DNA from: Streptomyces halobius
GTDB lineage: Bacteria; Actinomycetota; Actinomycetes; Streptomycetales; Streptomycetaceae
Length of the DNA stretch: 64,000 nucleotides
Reading direction: 5' to 3'
Assembly (NCBI RefSeq): GCF_023277745.1
Contig: NZ_CP086322.1
Location: forward strand, 8,866,001-8,930,000
The position numbers were made by a program, and so were the translations under genes. The notes beneath the pieces were generated by a model, which ran no database searches, was not told where the DNA came from, and saw only the letters and a program-made list of their open reading frames with translations. This document shows, piece by piece, positions 1 to 8,205 of this stretch (position 1 is its first letter; the number at the start of each line of letters is the position of its first letter).

Positions 1-516
1 CGGCCGAGCAGCGCGCAAGGCGACCGATTGCCCGTCGAGGGCGTTTCGTGGTGGGACGCGGTCCGGTTCTGCAATGCCCTGTCCCGGAGCGAGGGATTGG
101 CGCCCGTCTATCGCCTCCATGCTGACGCCGAGGGTGTTGAATGGGAAGCTTCCGCTGATGGCTACCGGCTCCCGACCGAGGCCGAGTGGGAACACGCGTG
201 TCGTGCCGGTACGGCCGGGGCGCGGTACGGGCGGCTCGACGAGGTCGCTTGGTACCGCGGCAATTCGGGCGGGCGGATCCACGATGTGGGCGGCAAACCC
301 CCCAATGCCTGGGGCCTGTCCGACATGCTGGGCAACGTCTGGGAGTGGTGCTGGGACATCTACGATGCCGAGGTCTACGGCAGCTATCGGGTGCTGCGTG
401 GCGGCGGTTGGTTCGACGAGCACTGGAGCTGTCGGGCCTCGGTGCGACGCCGTAGCCACCCGACTTTCCAGATTGACGACGTGGGGTTCCGTGTCGCGCG
501 TTCCATCGTGCGGTGA
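1..516 (+). CDS. SUMF1/formylglycine-generating-enzyme-domain protein, 3' part only
   Basis: The reading frame is open from base 1, so the true start lies upstream. The TTG at 28 is unlikely to be the start because the codons before it fit the fold. Visible family motifs are VSWWDAVRFCNALS, RLPTEAEWEHACRAG, GLSDMLGNVWEWCWD and the C-terminal RGGGW...CRASVRRR...GFRVAR. These mark the C-type-lectin-like SUMF1 (FGE-sulfatase) fold. In true formylglycine-generating enzymes two cysteines bind copper in the last motif. Here only one (SCRAS) is seen, so a sulfatase-activating role is doubtful; a general or EgtB/PvdO-like role is as likely. The gene ends just before the small secreted-protein gene. 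Confidence 0.85.
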   Translation, partial: RPSSAQGDRLPVEGVSWWDAVRFCNALSRSEGLAPVYRLHADAEGVEWEASADGYRLPTEAEWEHACRAGTAGARYGRLDEVAWYRGNSGGRIHDVGGKPPNAWGLSDMLGNVWEWCWDIYDAEVYGSYRVLRGGGWFDEHWSCRASVRRRSHPTFQIDDVGFRVARSIVR

Positions 517-747
517 CGCACGCCCTTTGCCATGGCTGCGGCCTTCCGTCCCTGCGGAGCCAAAGGAGTGTTATGCCGACTCCTGGCCATTCTCAGCAGT
601 CTTATCTCGGCGTTCCACCTGGATTCCCATCGTGTGTGGCCGAAAGTTGCGCAGACGCCCCGTACGGCCCGCGTAATGCTGTCGCACACGTTCGGTGAAG
701 GACCAAGGCAAGGGCATGGGCAGACCGGCCCGGAGGGTGGGGGACTG

Positions 748-1170
748 ATGCGTGGCGGTACGAAGCAGAGACTGGGAACGGCCGCGGCAGTAGTCGGTTT
801 GGTCGCTGCCGTCGCTCCGGCGAGCAGTGCCAGTGCCGCGCAAGCGGCGAGGTGTCCCGTTACGGCGTGGGGTCACACCGGCTACTACAAGTGCGGCACC
901 GACCTCAAGGCCGGGTATGTCGACTGGAACCGCGACGGCCGCGTCGATGAGGTCTTCGTGATCGCGCCGGACCGGACCATCTGGCACACCTGGGCGGCGG
1001 CGGGAGGCTGGAAGGAGATGCCGGGCAACGGTCGCGCCGACAACATGCTGGGCGCTGCGGAGACGGGCGCTCCGACCCGCTGCGTCATCGTCTATGTCAA
1101 CAAGGGCTACCACTACTGGCAGAACTGTTTCTACGGTGGGCGCTGGCACACCTGGAAGACCACTGGGTGA
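748..1170 (+). CDS. small secreted protein of unknown function
   Basis: A 140-aa protein. The ATG at 748 has a GGAGGGTGGGG ribosome-binding site just upstream; earlier in-frame starts lack one. Residues 1 to about 35 form a classical signal peptide: basic start (RGGTKQR), hydrophobic alanine/valine core, and ASSASAAQA before the probable cleavage site. The mature part has paired cysteines and the segment DWNRDGRVDEVFVI, which resembles the Asp-rich loop of FG-GAP/VCBS repeats, followed by many Trp/Tyr residues. I do not recognise a named family. It is probably exported and disulfide-stabilised. Confidence 0.7.
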   Translation: MRGGTKQRLGTAAAVVGLVAAVAPASSASAAQAARCPVTAWGHTGYYKCGTDLKAGYVDWNRDGRVDEVFVIAPDRTIWHTWAAAGGWKEMPGNGRADNMLGAAETGAPTRCVIVYVNKGYHYWQNCFYGGRWHTWKTTG

Positions 1171-1334
1171 GCGGCCTTCGTCGGCACGCCCTGGCCGAGC
1201 ATACGGTCAGGGCCGTGGACCCGGACCCGGCCGCGTGCGGTAACACGACGGGCAGCGGCCACCGTGCCGAGCCCGCGCCCCCGGCCCGCGCCCGCGCCAG
1301 GCCAAATGCGCACCTGACGTATGCACACCTGACG

Positions 1335-1787
1335 CTACGTCACTCGACGCCAGGCAATGCCGCGTGAGGAGTGTGGATCAGCGCGCCGTCCACTTCGGCG
1401 TCCATGTCCCGGCGTCGCGACGCGTCCGGCTGTGTGGAGCCGAGATAATCGCGCGATGTGGCGAGCGCGGGAATGCGGATTGTCGCTGCGCCGGATCAGT
1501 GAGTGCGGGTGGACGGGCGTCGGGTCGTGCACGGTGATGCGGCGCAGGTCGTGGTCGGCGGGCCAGACCAGGCGCGTCGGTCCGCCGACGAAGGTGGCCA
1601 GCACCGAGGAGTCGGCGATCGTGTCGAGGAGCGGCTCGGTGCCGAAGTCGGGGCCGGTCACCTCGATGGTGAGCCCGAACGCGGCGGCGAGCTCGTCGTA
1701 GTACGCGGCCCACTCGGTACCGGGGACGGGATGCGCGCGGTGGAAACCGTGCAGCGGATCCGCCGGTGCGAGCCGTCGGCCGATCAC
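1335..1787 (-). pseudogene. LysR-type regulator remnant, effector domain only
   Basis: The minus-strand frame reads as the C-terminal half of the effector-binding domain of a LysR regulator (GTEWAAYYDELAAAFGL, ADSSVLATFVGGPTRLVW, LRRITVHDPTPVHPHSL). The helix-turn-helix and the first half of the ligand domain are absent. A one-base shift near 1470 breaks the end: after SDNPH the expected sequence continues in the next frame as IPALATSRDYLGSTQPD. At its 5' side it abuts, at about 1795, a fragment of a membrane transporter on the other strand. It is a dead gene left by a deletion. Confidence 0.7.
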
Positions 1788-1794
1788 GTCGACG

Positions 1795-2056
1795 CGCAGT
1801 GTGCGCCAGCTACCGGCTCGACCACACCGCAGGGGACCGGGTCGCCCGCACCCTGTCCGCGTGGTCGGTCACCAGCAAGGCCACCATCGCGGCCATGACC
1901 GCCCTGTGGGGTCTGCTGGCCGGCATCACCTGCCCCCGCACCGCCATCGCGATCGCCGGTCTCCTCGTCCTGGCAACGCCGTTCCCCGCTTCCCCGATAC
2001 GATCACGCGCCGCAGCACGAGCGGGAATTGGAGCGGAGCCCCTGAAGGCCGACTGA
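1795..2056 (+). pseudogene. membrane transporter (MFS-like) C-terminal remnant
   Basis: The plus-strand frame reads YRLDHTAGDRVARTLSAWSV followed by two hydrophobic stretches (TIAAMTALWGLLAGI and TAIAIAGLLVLATPF), like the last helices of a major-facilitator permease. No start codon, ribosome-binding site or N-terminal helices are present. Its truncated 5' side meets the truncated 5' side of the LysR remnant. This fits a divergent regulator/transporter pair whose shared promoter and both 5' ends were deleted. The MFS assignment is a judgement from pattern only. Confidence 0.45.
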
Positions 2057-2131
2057 GGCCGGGCCGCCGGTCTGCGTGTAGCGTCCTTTGGCCCACTTCG
2101 CCGCCGGGGCGGGGAGATTTCGGTTACTGCT

Positions 2132-2153
2132 TGACGTCACGTCAGTTGACGTG
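2132..2153. promoter_or_regulatory. TGACGTCA palindrome plus TGACGTG half-site
   Basis: TGACGTCA at 2132-2139 is a perfect 8-bp palindrome. It is followed by GTCAG and a further TGACGTG at 2147-2153. Three spaced ACGT cores suggest a dimeric regulator's binding site in the conservon leader. The regulator is unknown. Confidence 0.3.
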
Positions 2154-2291
2154 CAGCAACGCGACTTTGACCAAGCACTGCCCGCAATTCCAATGAGTGC
2201 CCAGGGCTAAACGATTCTCCTGAATTTCGCACATGAGTGCATTCATGTGTTATATGCATTCGGGCCGCAAAGCCACTGCGACCTCGCTATG

Positions 2292-2310
2292 CTCGCTGTC
2301 GCGCAGCGAG
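2292..2310. promoter_or_regulatory. perfect 7-bp inverted repeat upstream of cvnA
   Basis: CTCGCTG at 2292-2298 pairs with CAGCGAG at 2304-2310 across a 5-base loop (TCGCG). With no run of T after it, an operator or leader structure is more likely than a terminator. Function unproven. Confidence 0.3.
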
Positions 2311-2545
2311 TTGTGGCGATTACCACACGTCGCCGCTGGCTGTCGTGGTGCCGCCGATCGCACGGAGGTCCGGGCGTCCTGGGACCCGGCCCCATGCGCG
2401 GAACGCCGCCTTGGAATGTGCTGCGGCCAAGCAATGGTGAGCGCGACCCGACGGTCGTCGATCTTGTTCGCGCGGCCCTTCCCCGGTGCCCATATACGCC
2501 ATGTATGCCGCCCTGTCCCTATTCGTTCATGCTCTGAGGATGCCG

Positions 2546-4036
2546 ATGGTTCGTGCTGGTTCGTCACCCGGAGGGTCGGGGTCCGCCTCCACCCCAATGT
2601 GGCTGTTGCCACCCGTACTCCTGGCCGTGTGCGGGGCGGTGATCGTGTGGCTGACGCCCTCAATGGCCCGTTCCCAAGTCGCCTGGATCGGCGCCATCGC
2701 GACGGTGGCAGTGGCCGCCGCCGCCGGGGAGGCGGCGCGCCGGGCACGCGCGACCGACGAACTGCGCAGGCAGTACGCCGAGAGAGAGGCGACCCTGCAG
2801 CAGTATCTGGCCGAGCAAGAGGTCGAGACGGTGCGGATGGCCAAGGAGACACTGCCCGCGGCCATGGCCAAGCTGCAGCAAGGCGTCACGCCCGATGAGG
2901 TGCTGGAAAGCGTCGCCCAGAAGTCCGACGTCAGCCCCGAGTTCGAAGTCGCGCACAAGGCAGTGCTGCGCTACGTCCTCCAGGCCGTGGCGGCCGAGGA
3001 AGACCTGCGTGACTCCGCCCAGCGGGCCTTCGTCAACATCGCCCGCCGTGTCCAGGCCATCATCCACCAACAGGCCCAGGAACTACGGGAGATGGAGGAC
3101 CGCCACGGCCAGGATCCGGAAGTCTTCGGCGACTTGCTGCACCTCGACCACCGGACGGCACTCGTCGGCCGGCTCGCGGACAGCATCGCGGTACTCGGTG
3201 GGGCCCGGCCGGGTCGTCAATGGCAGCAGAACGTACCGCTGTTCAACGTGTTGCGCGGTGCGATGTCCCGCATCCTCGACTACCAGCGTGTCGATCTGCA
3301 CTCCGTGGCCGAGGTCGGCATTCTCGGACGCGCGGTCGAGCCGCTGATCCACGCCCTGTCCGAGCTGCTGGACAACTCCACGCGCTATTCACCGCCGCAG
3401 ACCCGTGTCCATCTGACCGCGACGGAGATCCAGACCGGTGTGGCCATCGAGATCGAGGACGCCGGGATCGGTCTGACCGACGAAGCCCGCGTCCGCGCCG
3501 AGCGTGCCCTGGCACAGCACTCCACCAGCGGGCTCGACCTCGACGACCTGGGTGAGGCGCCGCGGCTCGGCCTGGCCGTGGTCGGCCGGCTCTGCCACAC
3601 CCATGCCTTCAAGGTCTCCCTCCGTCCGTCCGCGTACGGCGGTGTACGCGTCGTCCTGATCGTCCCGCCGGACCTGATCACCGCGACCCCGGTGCCCGGT
3701 GGGATGGTGGCCAAGGCCGCCACCCTGCCGCCGCCCCGGCACAGCGTCGGGCCGAAGCGCTCGGTGACCGCCGAGGAGCCGACGCCCACCGCTTCGCCGC
3801 GCAGCGCCAACGGGCTCCCGCAGCGTCGGCGCCGTACGCGGGCCATGGCTCCCCGCATGCAGCCGAAGCCCGCGGCCTCCACCGCCACGGACTCCAAGCC
3901 CCCGGTGTCAGCAGATTCACCCCCACAGGCCGGAATGTGGCTGGCCGCCTTCCAGGAGGGCATCTCCGGCGAGTCCCGAGCTGAATCCCCGGCGGATCGG
4001 CCCGATGGTCTGAGCGAAAAAGAGTCCGAGCGATAA
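2546..4036 (+). CDS. cvnA: conservon histidine-kinase-like sensor CvnA
   Basis: A 496-aa protein from ATG 2546, chosen because TGAGGA lies 5 bases upstream; in-frame starts at 2486, 2501 and 2540 are possible but less well placed. Two hydrophobic N-terminal segments (MWLLPPVLLAVCGAVIVWL and a second at VAWIGAIATVAVAAA) anchor it in the membrane. An alanine/glutamate-rich likely coiled coil follows. An H-box-like LDHRTALVGRL lies near residue 199 and a HATPase_c domain has N-box SELLDNSTRYSP (about residue 270) and IEDAGIGLTD. The C-terminal 120 residues are Pro/Ser-rich and disordered. It is the first gene of the five-gene conservon typical of Streptomyces, which resembles a eukaryotic-style receptor/G-protein assembly. 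Confidence 0.9.
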   Translation: MVRAGSSPGGSGSASTPMWLLPPVLLAVCGAVIVWLTPSMARSQVAWIGAIATVAVAAAAGEAARRARATDELRRQYAEREATLQQYLAEQEVETVRMAKETLPAAMAKLQQGVTPDEVLESVAQKSDVSPEFEVAHKAVLRYVLQAVAAEEDLRDSAQRAFVNIARRVQAIIHQQAQELREMEDRHGQDPEVFGDLLHLDHRTALVGRLADSIAVLGGARPGRQWQQNVPLFNVLRGAMSRILDYQRVDLHSVAEVGILGRAVEPLIHALSELLDNSTRYSPPQTRVHLTATEIQTGVAIEIEDAGIGLTDEARVRAERALAQHSTSGLDLDDLGEAPRLGLAVVGRLCHTHAFKVSLRPSAYGGVRVVLIVPPDLITATPVPGGMVAKAATLPPPRHSVGPKRSVTAEEPTPTASPRSANGLPQRRRRTRAMAPRMQPKPAASTATDSKPPVSADSPPQAGMWLAAFQEGISGESRAESPADRPDGLSEKESER

Positions 4037-4066
4037 CTGAGTCGTTAAGTAAGGATGAGTAAGTAA

Positions 4067-4477
4067 GTGGTGACACAGCAGCGGCTCAATATGGACTGGA
4101 TGCTCGAAGACCTGGCATCCAGCGTTCCGCAGACCCGTGATGTCGTGGTGCTGTCCTCAGACGGCTTGTGTATGGCGCAGTTCGGTACGGACAAGGACAC
4201 CGCGGACCGCCTCGCCGCAGCCTGCGCCGGACTGCAGAGCCTGTCGGCGGCCATCGCCACGGAATTCCCGCACGGCAACGGGCAGATGAAGCTCGTCGTC
4301 ATCGAAGTCAACGGCGGCTTCTTCTATCTGATGGCGGCCGGCGCCGGAGCGTATCTGGCAGTGCTGGCCGACGACGATGTGGACGCCGGACTCATGGGAG
4401 AACGCATGCGGGACCTGGTCGCCCGGATCGGTCAACACCTCACCAGCCCGCCGCGGGCCGACCGGCAGGTCCCATGA
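4067..4477 (+). CDS. cvnB: roadblock/LC7-domain protein CvnB
   Basis: A 136-aa protein with GTG starts at 4067 or 4070 and AAGGATG upstream. The sequence LNMDWMLEDLASSVPQTRDVVVLSSDGL is the typical opening of conservon roadblock/LC7 proteins, which regulate the partner GTPase. Its TGA overlaps the ATG of cvnC (ATGA), so the two are translationally coupled. Confidence 0.92.
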   Translation: MVTQQRLNMDWMLEDLASSVPQTRDVVVLSSDGLCMAQFGTDKDTADRLAAACAGLQSLSAAIATEFPHGNGQMKLVVIEVNGGFFYLMAAGAGAYLAVLADDDVDAGLMGERMRDLVARIGQHLTSPPRADRQVP

Positions 4478-4845
4478 GCGACCCGAAAGAGGAACAGCCC
4501 AAGGGCTGGGAAGAGGGCGCTCCGGAACGGCTCTACGTCATTGCGTCCGGCGGGAACCAACCCGGCCAGAAAACCCCCCTGGACATGGTCACGCTGATCG
4601 TCACCAGGAACGGGCCCAGTTCGAGCATGCAGCCCGAACTCGCCGCCATCGTCCGCATATGCGACTACCCCTTGTCCGTCGCCGAGATCTCCGCATATCT
4701 CCATCTGCCGGTCAGCGTGATCACGGTATTGCTCGCGGATCTGCTGGAGAGCGGCCATGTCGAAGCCCGCGCACCGATCCCGGCCACGTCGTTGCCCGAT
4801 GTCGAACTTTTGGAGGCGGTGATGCATGGACTGCAAAATCTCTGA
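4474..4845 (+). CDS. cvnC: DUF742-family protein CvnC
   Basis: A 123-aa protein. The C-terminal half (CDYPLSVAEISAYLHLPVSVITVLLADLLESGHVEAR) is the winged-helix-like core of DUF742, always found between CvnB and CvnD. It overlaps cvnB by 4 bases and cvnD by 20 bases. In other conservons CvnC contacts the sensor and the GTPase; that is family knowledge, not seen here. Confidence 0.92.
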   Translation: MSDPKEEQPKGWEEGAPERLYVIASGGNQPGQKTPLDMVTLIVTRNGPSSSMQPELAAIVRICDYPLSVAEISAYLHLPVSVITVLLADLLESGHVEARAPIPATSLPDVELLEAVMHGLQNL

Positions 4846-5449
4846 ACCCGTCGTCGGTCCCCGCAGTGAAGACGTTCTGCCGGCCTCGGTCACCACAGCG
4901 GTCAAAGTGGTGATCGTCGGCGGCTTCGGGGTCGGGAAGACCACCCTCGTCGGATCGGTCAGTGAGATCCGTCCGCTGACGACCGAGGAGACCATGACGC
5001 AGGCCGGTGTCGGGGTGGACGACATCGCCGGAATCGAGCGCAAGACCGAAACCACCGTGGCGATGGACTTCGGCCGGATCAGCCTCAGTGACGAACTGGT
5101 GCTGTATCTGTTCGGCACTCCGGGCCAGCAGCGCTTCTGGTTTCTGTGGAACGGCCTTTTCGAAGGCGCGCTGGGGGCGGTGGTCCTGATCGACACCCGT
5201 CGGCTGGAAGTCAGCTTCGATGTGATCGGCCGACTTGAGGAACGCGGTGTGCCGTTCATCGTCGCCATCAACGCCTTTCCGGACGGCCCCACATACCCGA
5301 TGTCCGAGCTCCGCGTCGCCCTGGACATCCCCGACTCCGTACCCATGATCGATTGCGACGCCCGCGACCGTGTCTCCAGCCGCGATGCCCTGCTGACCCT
5401 CATGCGTTATCTGCACACCCTTACCACCACACCCCCGGAGCCCCGGTGA
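4826..5449 (+). CDS. cvnD: conservon small GTPase CvnD
   Basis: A 207-aa protein. The P-loop GGFGVGKTTL lies at about residues 32-41. The following segment (TTEETMTQAGVGVDD) and the switch-II-like LYLFGTPGQQRFWFLW are those of MglA/CvnD-type GTPases. VLIDTRRLE and the C-terminal fold fit the family. The start overlaps cvnC and the stop overlaps the GTG of the P450 gene, so it is one translationally coupled operon. It is expected to be the switch that receives the signal of CvnA through CvnB/CvnC. Confidence 0.93.
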   Translation: MDCKISEPVVGPRSEDVLPASVTTAVKVVIVGGFGVGKTTLVGSVSEIRPLTTEETMTQAGVGVDDIAGIERKTETTVAMDFGRISLSDELVLYLFGTPGQQRFWFLWNGLFEGALGAVVLIDTRRLEVSFDVIGRLEERGVPFIVAINAFPDGPTYPMSELRVALDIPDSVPMIDCDARDRVSSRDALLTLMRYLHTLTTTPPEPR

Positions 5450-6864
5450 CCTCCTCTTCCTCCAGTCAGCCCCGCACCACCTCCGCAACCGAGCCGCCTC
5501 CGGAGTGCCCGGCGCACGCGAAATTCGGAAACCCTGACGGACTGGCACGGCTTTTCGGGCCTGAAGCGGCCAAGGATCCCATGGGTCTGTACGAGAAGCT
5601 GCGCGCCGAACACGGACCTGTCGCGCCCATCCTGCTGGACGGAGACCTCCCGGCCTGGCTCGTCATCGGCTACCGCGAGATCCTTGAAGTCGCCGGTACG
5701 CCCTCCCGGTTCAGTCGTGATTCCCGCATCTGGCGCTGGTTCAAGGAAGGCAAAGTACCGCCGGAATCCCCACTGCTCCCGATGATCGCCTGGCAGCCGG
5801 TCTGCTTGTTCCTGGACGGCGACGAACGCCAGCGGTTGCGCGTGGCGGTCACTGATGGACTGGAACGCTTCAGCCGCCGTGGAATTCGACGCCATGTCAC
5901 GCGCTTCACCCACCAGTTGATCGATGGCTTCGCCTACCGAGGAGAAGCGGATCTGGCCGACGAGTTCGCGGAACATCTGCCCATGCTCGTCATGACGCAG
6001 CTGCTGGGAATGCCCGATGAATACGGTCCGCGGCTGGTCCAAGCCAGCAGAGACATGGTGGCGGGCACCGAGACGTCGGTGGACAGCAACGAGTTCATCG
6101 TGAAGACGCTCCAGCAACTCGTGGGGCGCAAGCGCGCCAGCCCTGGCGAGGACATCACGTCCTGGCTGATCGAGCACCCCTCTCAGCTCACCGACGAAGA
6201 GGTCTGGAATCACCTGCGGGTCATCCTCATCGCCGCGAACGAGACCACCGTCAATTTGCTCAAGAGCACCCTGCGGATGCTCCTCACCGACCCCCGTTGC
6301 CATGCGTCGCTGGCCGGCGGTCAGATGACCCTGCCCGACGTGCTGGAGCAGGTGCTGTGGGACGAACCGCCCCTGATGACCATCCCTGGGCGCTGGGCAT
6401 CCGTGGACACGGAGGTCGGTGGTCAGAAGGTCGAGGCGGGGGACATGCTGCTGCTCGGTCTCGGCGCCGGAAACCACGACCCGGCCGTGCGCCCCGACCC
6501 CGCGGTTTCCATGCACGGAAACCGTTCCCACCTCGCCTTCAGCAGCGGCCCGCAGGAGTGCCCCGGCCAGGACATCGGCCGCGCTATCGCCGACACCAGC
6601 ATCCCCGAGGAGGAGCTGCGCTGGAAATCGGGCTGGATGACGCGGCATCTGACAAGCCTGCCGGTGCAGTTCAGCGCGCGTCGGTCCGGTGCTTCCGCTG
6701 AATCCGCCGGTCCGGGGGGAGTTGACGCGGAGACTGAGCGGGCCGCCACGGGGAGCGGCTCAAGGTCCATGGACAAGCTCCTCGGTCCGTCCCCTTCGAC
6801 TCCGGTTCCGGGTGCACGCCTGTCCTGGTGGCGCTCGCTGAAGGCATGGCTGCGAAGGCGGTAG
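5446..6864 (+). CDS. cvnE: conservon cytochrome P450 CvnE, CYP157-like, without the ExxR motif
   Basis: A 472-aa protein starting at the GTG that overlaps the cvnD stop. The haem-ligand loop is FSSGPQECPGQDIGR with Cys372. The I-helix reads AANETTVN in place of the usual AGxxTT. At the K-helix, where nearly all P450s have E-x-x-R, the sequence is E301-Q-V-L304, so the arginine is replaced by leucine. Loss of ExxR is the known hallmark of the CYP157 family found in Streptomyces conservons. The last 70 residues are a Ser/Gly-rich tail ending in WWRSLKAWLRRR, a basic amphipathic end that could touch the membrane. Substrate unknown. Confidence 0.9.
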   Translation: MTSSSSSQPRTTSATEPPPECPAHAKFGNPDGLARLFGPEAAKDPMGLYEKLRAEHGPVAPILLDGDLPAWLVIGYREILEVAGTPSRFSRDSRIWRWFKEGKVPPESPLLPMIAWQPVCLFLDGDERQRLRVAVTDGLERFSRRGIRRHVTRFTHQLIDGFAYRGEADLADEFAEHLPMLVMTQLLGMPDEYGPRLVQASRDMVAGTETSVDSNEFIVKTLQQLVGRKRASPGEDITSWLIEHPSQLTDEEVWNHLRVILIAANETTVNLLKSTLRMLLTDPRCHASLAGGQMTLPDVLEQVLWDEPPLMTIPGRWASVDTEVGGQKVEAGDMLLLGLGAGNHDPAVRPDPAVSMHGNRSHLAFSSGPQECPGQDIGRAIADTSIPEEELRWKSGWMTRHLTSLPVQFSARRSGASAESAGPGGVDAETERAATGSGSRSMDKLLGPSPSTPVPGARLSWWRSLKAWLRRR

Positions 6865-6867
6865 CCC

Positions 6868-6892
6868 GGCGCTCCGTTGTGGAGGGAGCGCC
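6868..6892. terminator. bidirectional stem-loop between cvnE and the PLP-enzyme gene
   Basis: GGCGCTCC at 6868-6875 pairs perfectly with GGAGCGCC at 6885-6892 across a 9-base loop. It lies 4 bases after the cvnE stop codon and 48 bases from the end of the convergent gene, the right place to stop transcription from both sides. Confidence 0.65.
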
Positions 6893-6940
6893 CAGAAGCC
6901 TTTCCCGGTCAGGAATGTCAGCCGGGCATTGCTCCCTCCA

Positions 6941-8200
6941 TCAGGTGCCCGTCAGACGCCCGTGTGCGGAGGCAACCGCATTCTCGGCTCTGTGCACTGG
7001 AGCTTCGGAAAGGCGATCCAAGGCCCTTTCCATGCGGTTCAATGCCTCCGTCATAATCCCCCGGGAAGTGGCATAGCATATACGGATATTGCCTTCGGCA
7101 GCCGGACCGAACCACTCAGTGGTGCCGCCCACCACTGCGACCCGAGCCGCCTCCAGGAGGTACTCGGCCATCGTCTGGCTGTCCAGCCCGCTTGACGTCA
7201 CATCAGGGAACAGGACGAATGTTCCGTCGGGACGGCTGCACGATATTCCGGGGAACGCGTTCAGCCGTTCCACGCAGTAGTCCCGCATCTCCTGCAGATG
7301 CTCCAAGAAGGCATTTCTCCAGGGCCAGCCATGACGTAGCGCCGCCACAGCACCGACCTGGGCGAAGGGCGTCAGGTTGTACGCAGCGCCGAGACGCTGG
7401 AAGGTGAGCTGGAGATCGTGCGCCTCTCGTGCAGTGGGGGCGACCGCGAATCCCATTCTCAGACCGGGCAGTGCGAAGGTCTTGGAGAGCCCGGTCAACG
7501 TGAAGATTCTCTGACTGTTTGCGGTGTCCAGGCTTGCCGTGCTCGTGTGCACGGCAGGCGGGTACACGATCTCGTTCCAGACCTCGTCGGAGAGAATCGG
7601 TATACGTCGCGCACCTGCTGTCTCGGCTATCGCACGGAGCGTCTCCTCCGCGAAGACCGTACCGAGTGGGTTGTGCGGATTGCACAGGCAGATCAGTGCG
7701 GTGCGCGGCGTAATCAGAGAGGCCAGTCGGTCAGGGTCAAGACGTCCGGTTCTCTTGTCCATCGGGCAATAGACCCGCCGGGCCCCTACGGCATCGATGG
7801 CCTGCCCGAACAGCATGTCCACCGGATCCGGTAAAATGCACTCGTCGCCTTTCCGGCACAGCAGGTGCACCACACCCCAGATCGCCGCTGCCGTGCCGGC
7901 GGTCAGCACCACGCGATCGGGACTCGCGCCGATCCCGTAACGATCCTTCGCCACCGCGGAGCAGATTTCCCGGAGTTCGCTGAGCCCCTCAGGGGGCGCG
8001 TAGGGAAAGTAGCCGTCAGCGAGAGACGATATCATCGCATCCGTGACCACCGGAGGGCCGGCGAAATCGGGTTCCGCTGCGGTCAGCGGGATGACGTCGG
8101 GTGGATAAGCGCTCCACCTGATATTTGATCGATCCCTCAGCATTGCGGGCTGGATTTGCGAGTCATCGAACAGCGATCCGGTCGCAGCCGAAAGCGCCAT
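6941..8200 (-). CDS. PLP-dependent class I/II aminotransferase, MalY/PatB-like
   Basis: A 419-aa protein from ATG 8200, preceded by GAGAGGG; a GTG at 8209 would overlap the upstream stop and add three residues. The opening (LRDRSNIRWSAYPPDVIPLTAAEPDFAGPP) matches the N-terminal pattern of MalY/PatB cystathionine-beta-lyase-type enzymes. The fold-type-I motifs CNPHNPLGTVF and SDEVWNEIVY and the PLP lysine in TGLSKTFALPGLRMGF are all present. It is directly downstream of, and coupled to, an indole prenyltransferase gene. It may therefore act on the prenylated amino acid by transamination or beta-elimination; the sequence does not decide which. Confidence 0.8.
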   Translation of the reverse strand: MALSAATGSLFDDSQIQPAMLRDRSNIRWSAYPPDVIPLTAAEPDFAGPPVVTDAMISSLADGYFPYAPPEGLSELREICSAVAKDRYGIGASPDRVVLTAGTAAAIWGVVHLLCRKGDECILPDPVDMLFGQAIDAVGARRVYCPMDKRTGRLDPDRLASLITPRTALICLCNPHNPLGTVFAEETLRAIAETAGARRIPILSDEVWNEIVYPPAVHTSTASLDTANSQRIFTLTGLSKTFALPGLRMGFAVAPTAREAHDLQLTFQRLGAAYNLTPFAQVGAVAALRHGWPWRNAFLEHLQEMRDYCVERLNAFPGISCSRPDGTFVLFPDVTSSGLDSQTMAEYLLEAARVAVVGGTTEWFGPAAEGNIRICYATSRGIMTEALNRMERALDRLSEAPVHRAENAVASAHGRLTGT

Positions 8201-8205
8201 GTTGG

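Larger units (their letters stand above)
2057..2545. other. intergenic region upstream of the conservon
   Basis: No convincing gene is present. It holds a cluster of TGACGT-type half-sites (2132-2153) and a perfect stem-loop (2292-2310), both listed separately. Base composition is less GC-rich than the neighbours between about 2150 and 2290. It probably contains the promoter of cvnA-E. Confidence 0.5.

Noticed and set aside
1..516. True formylglycine-generating enzyme
   Set aside because: The copper-binding cysteine pair of the last motif is not present, and no sulfatase gene is visible. Only the SUMF1 domain is claimed.
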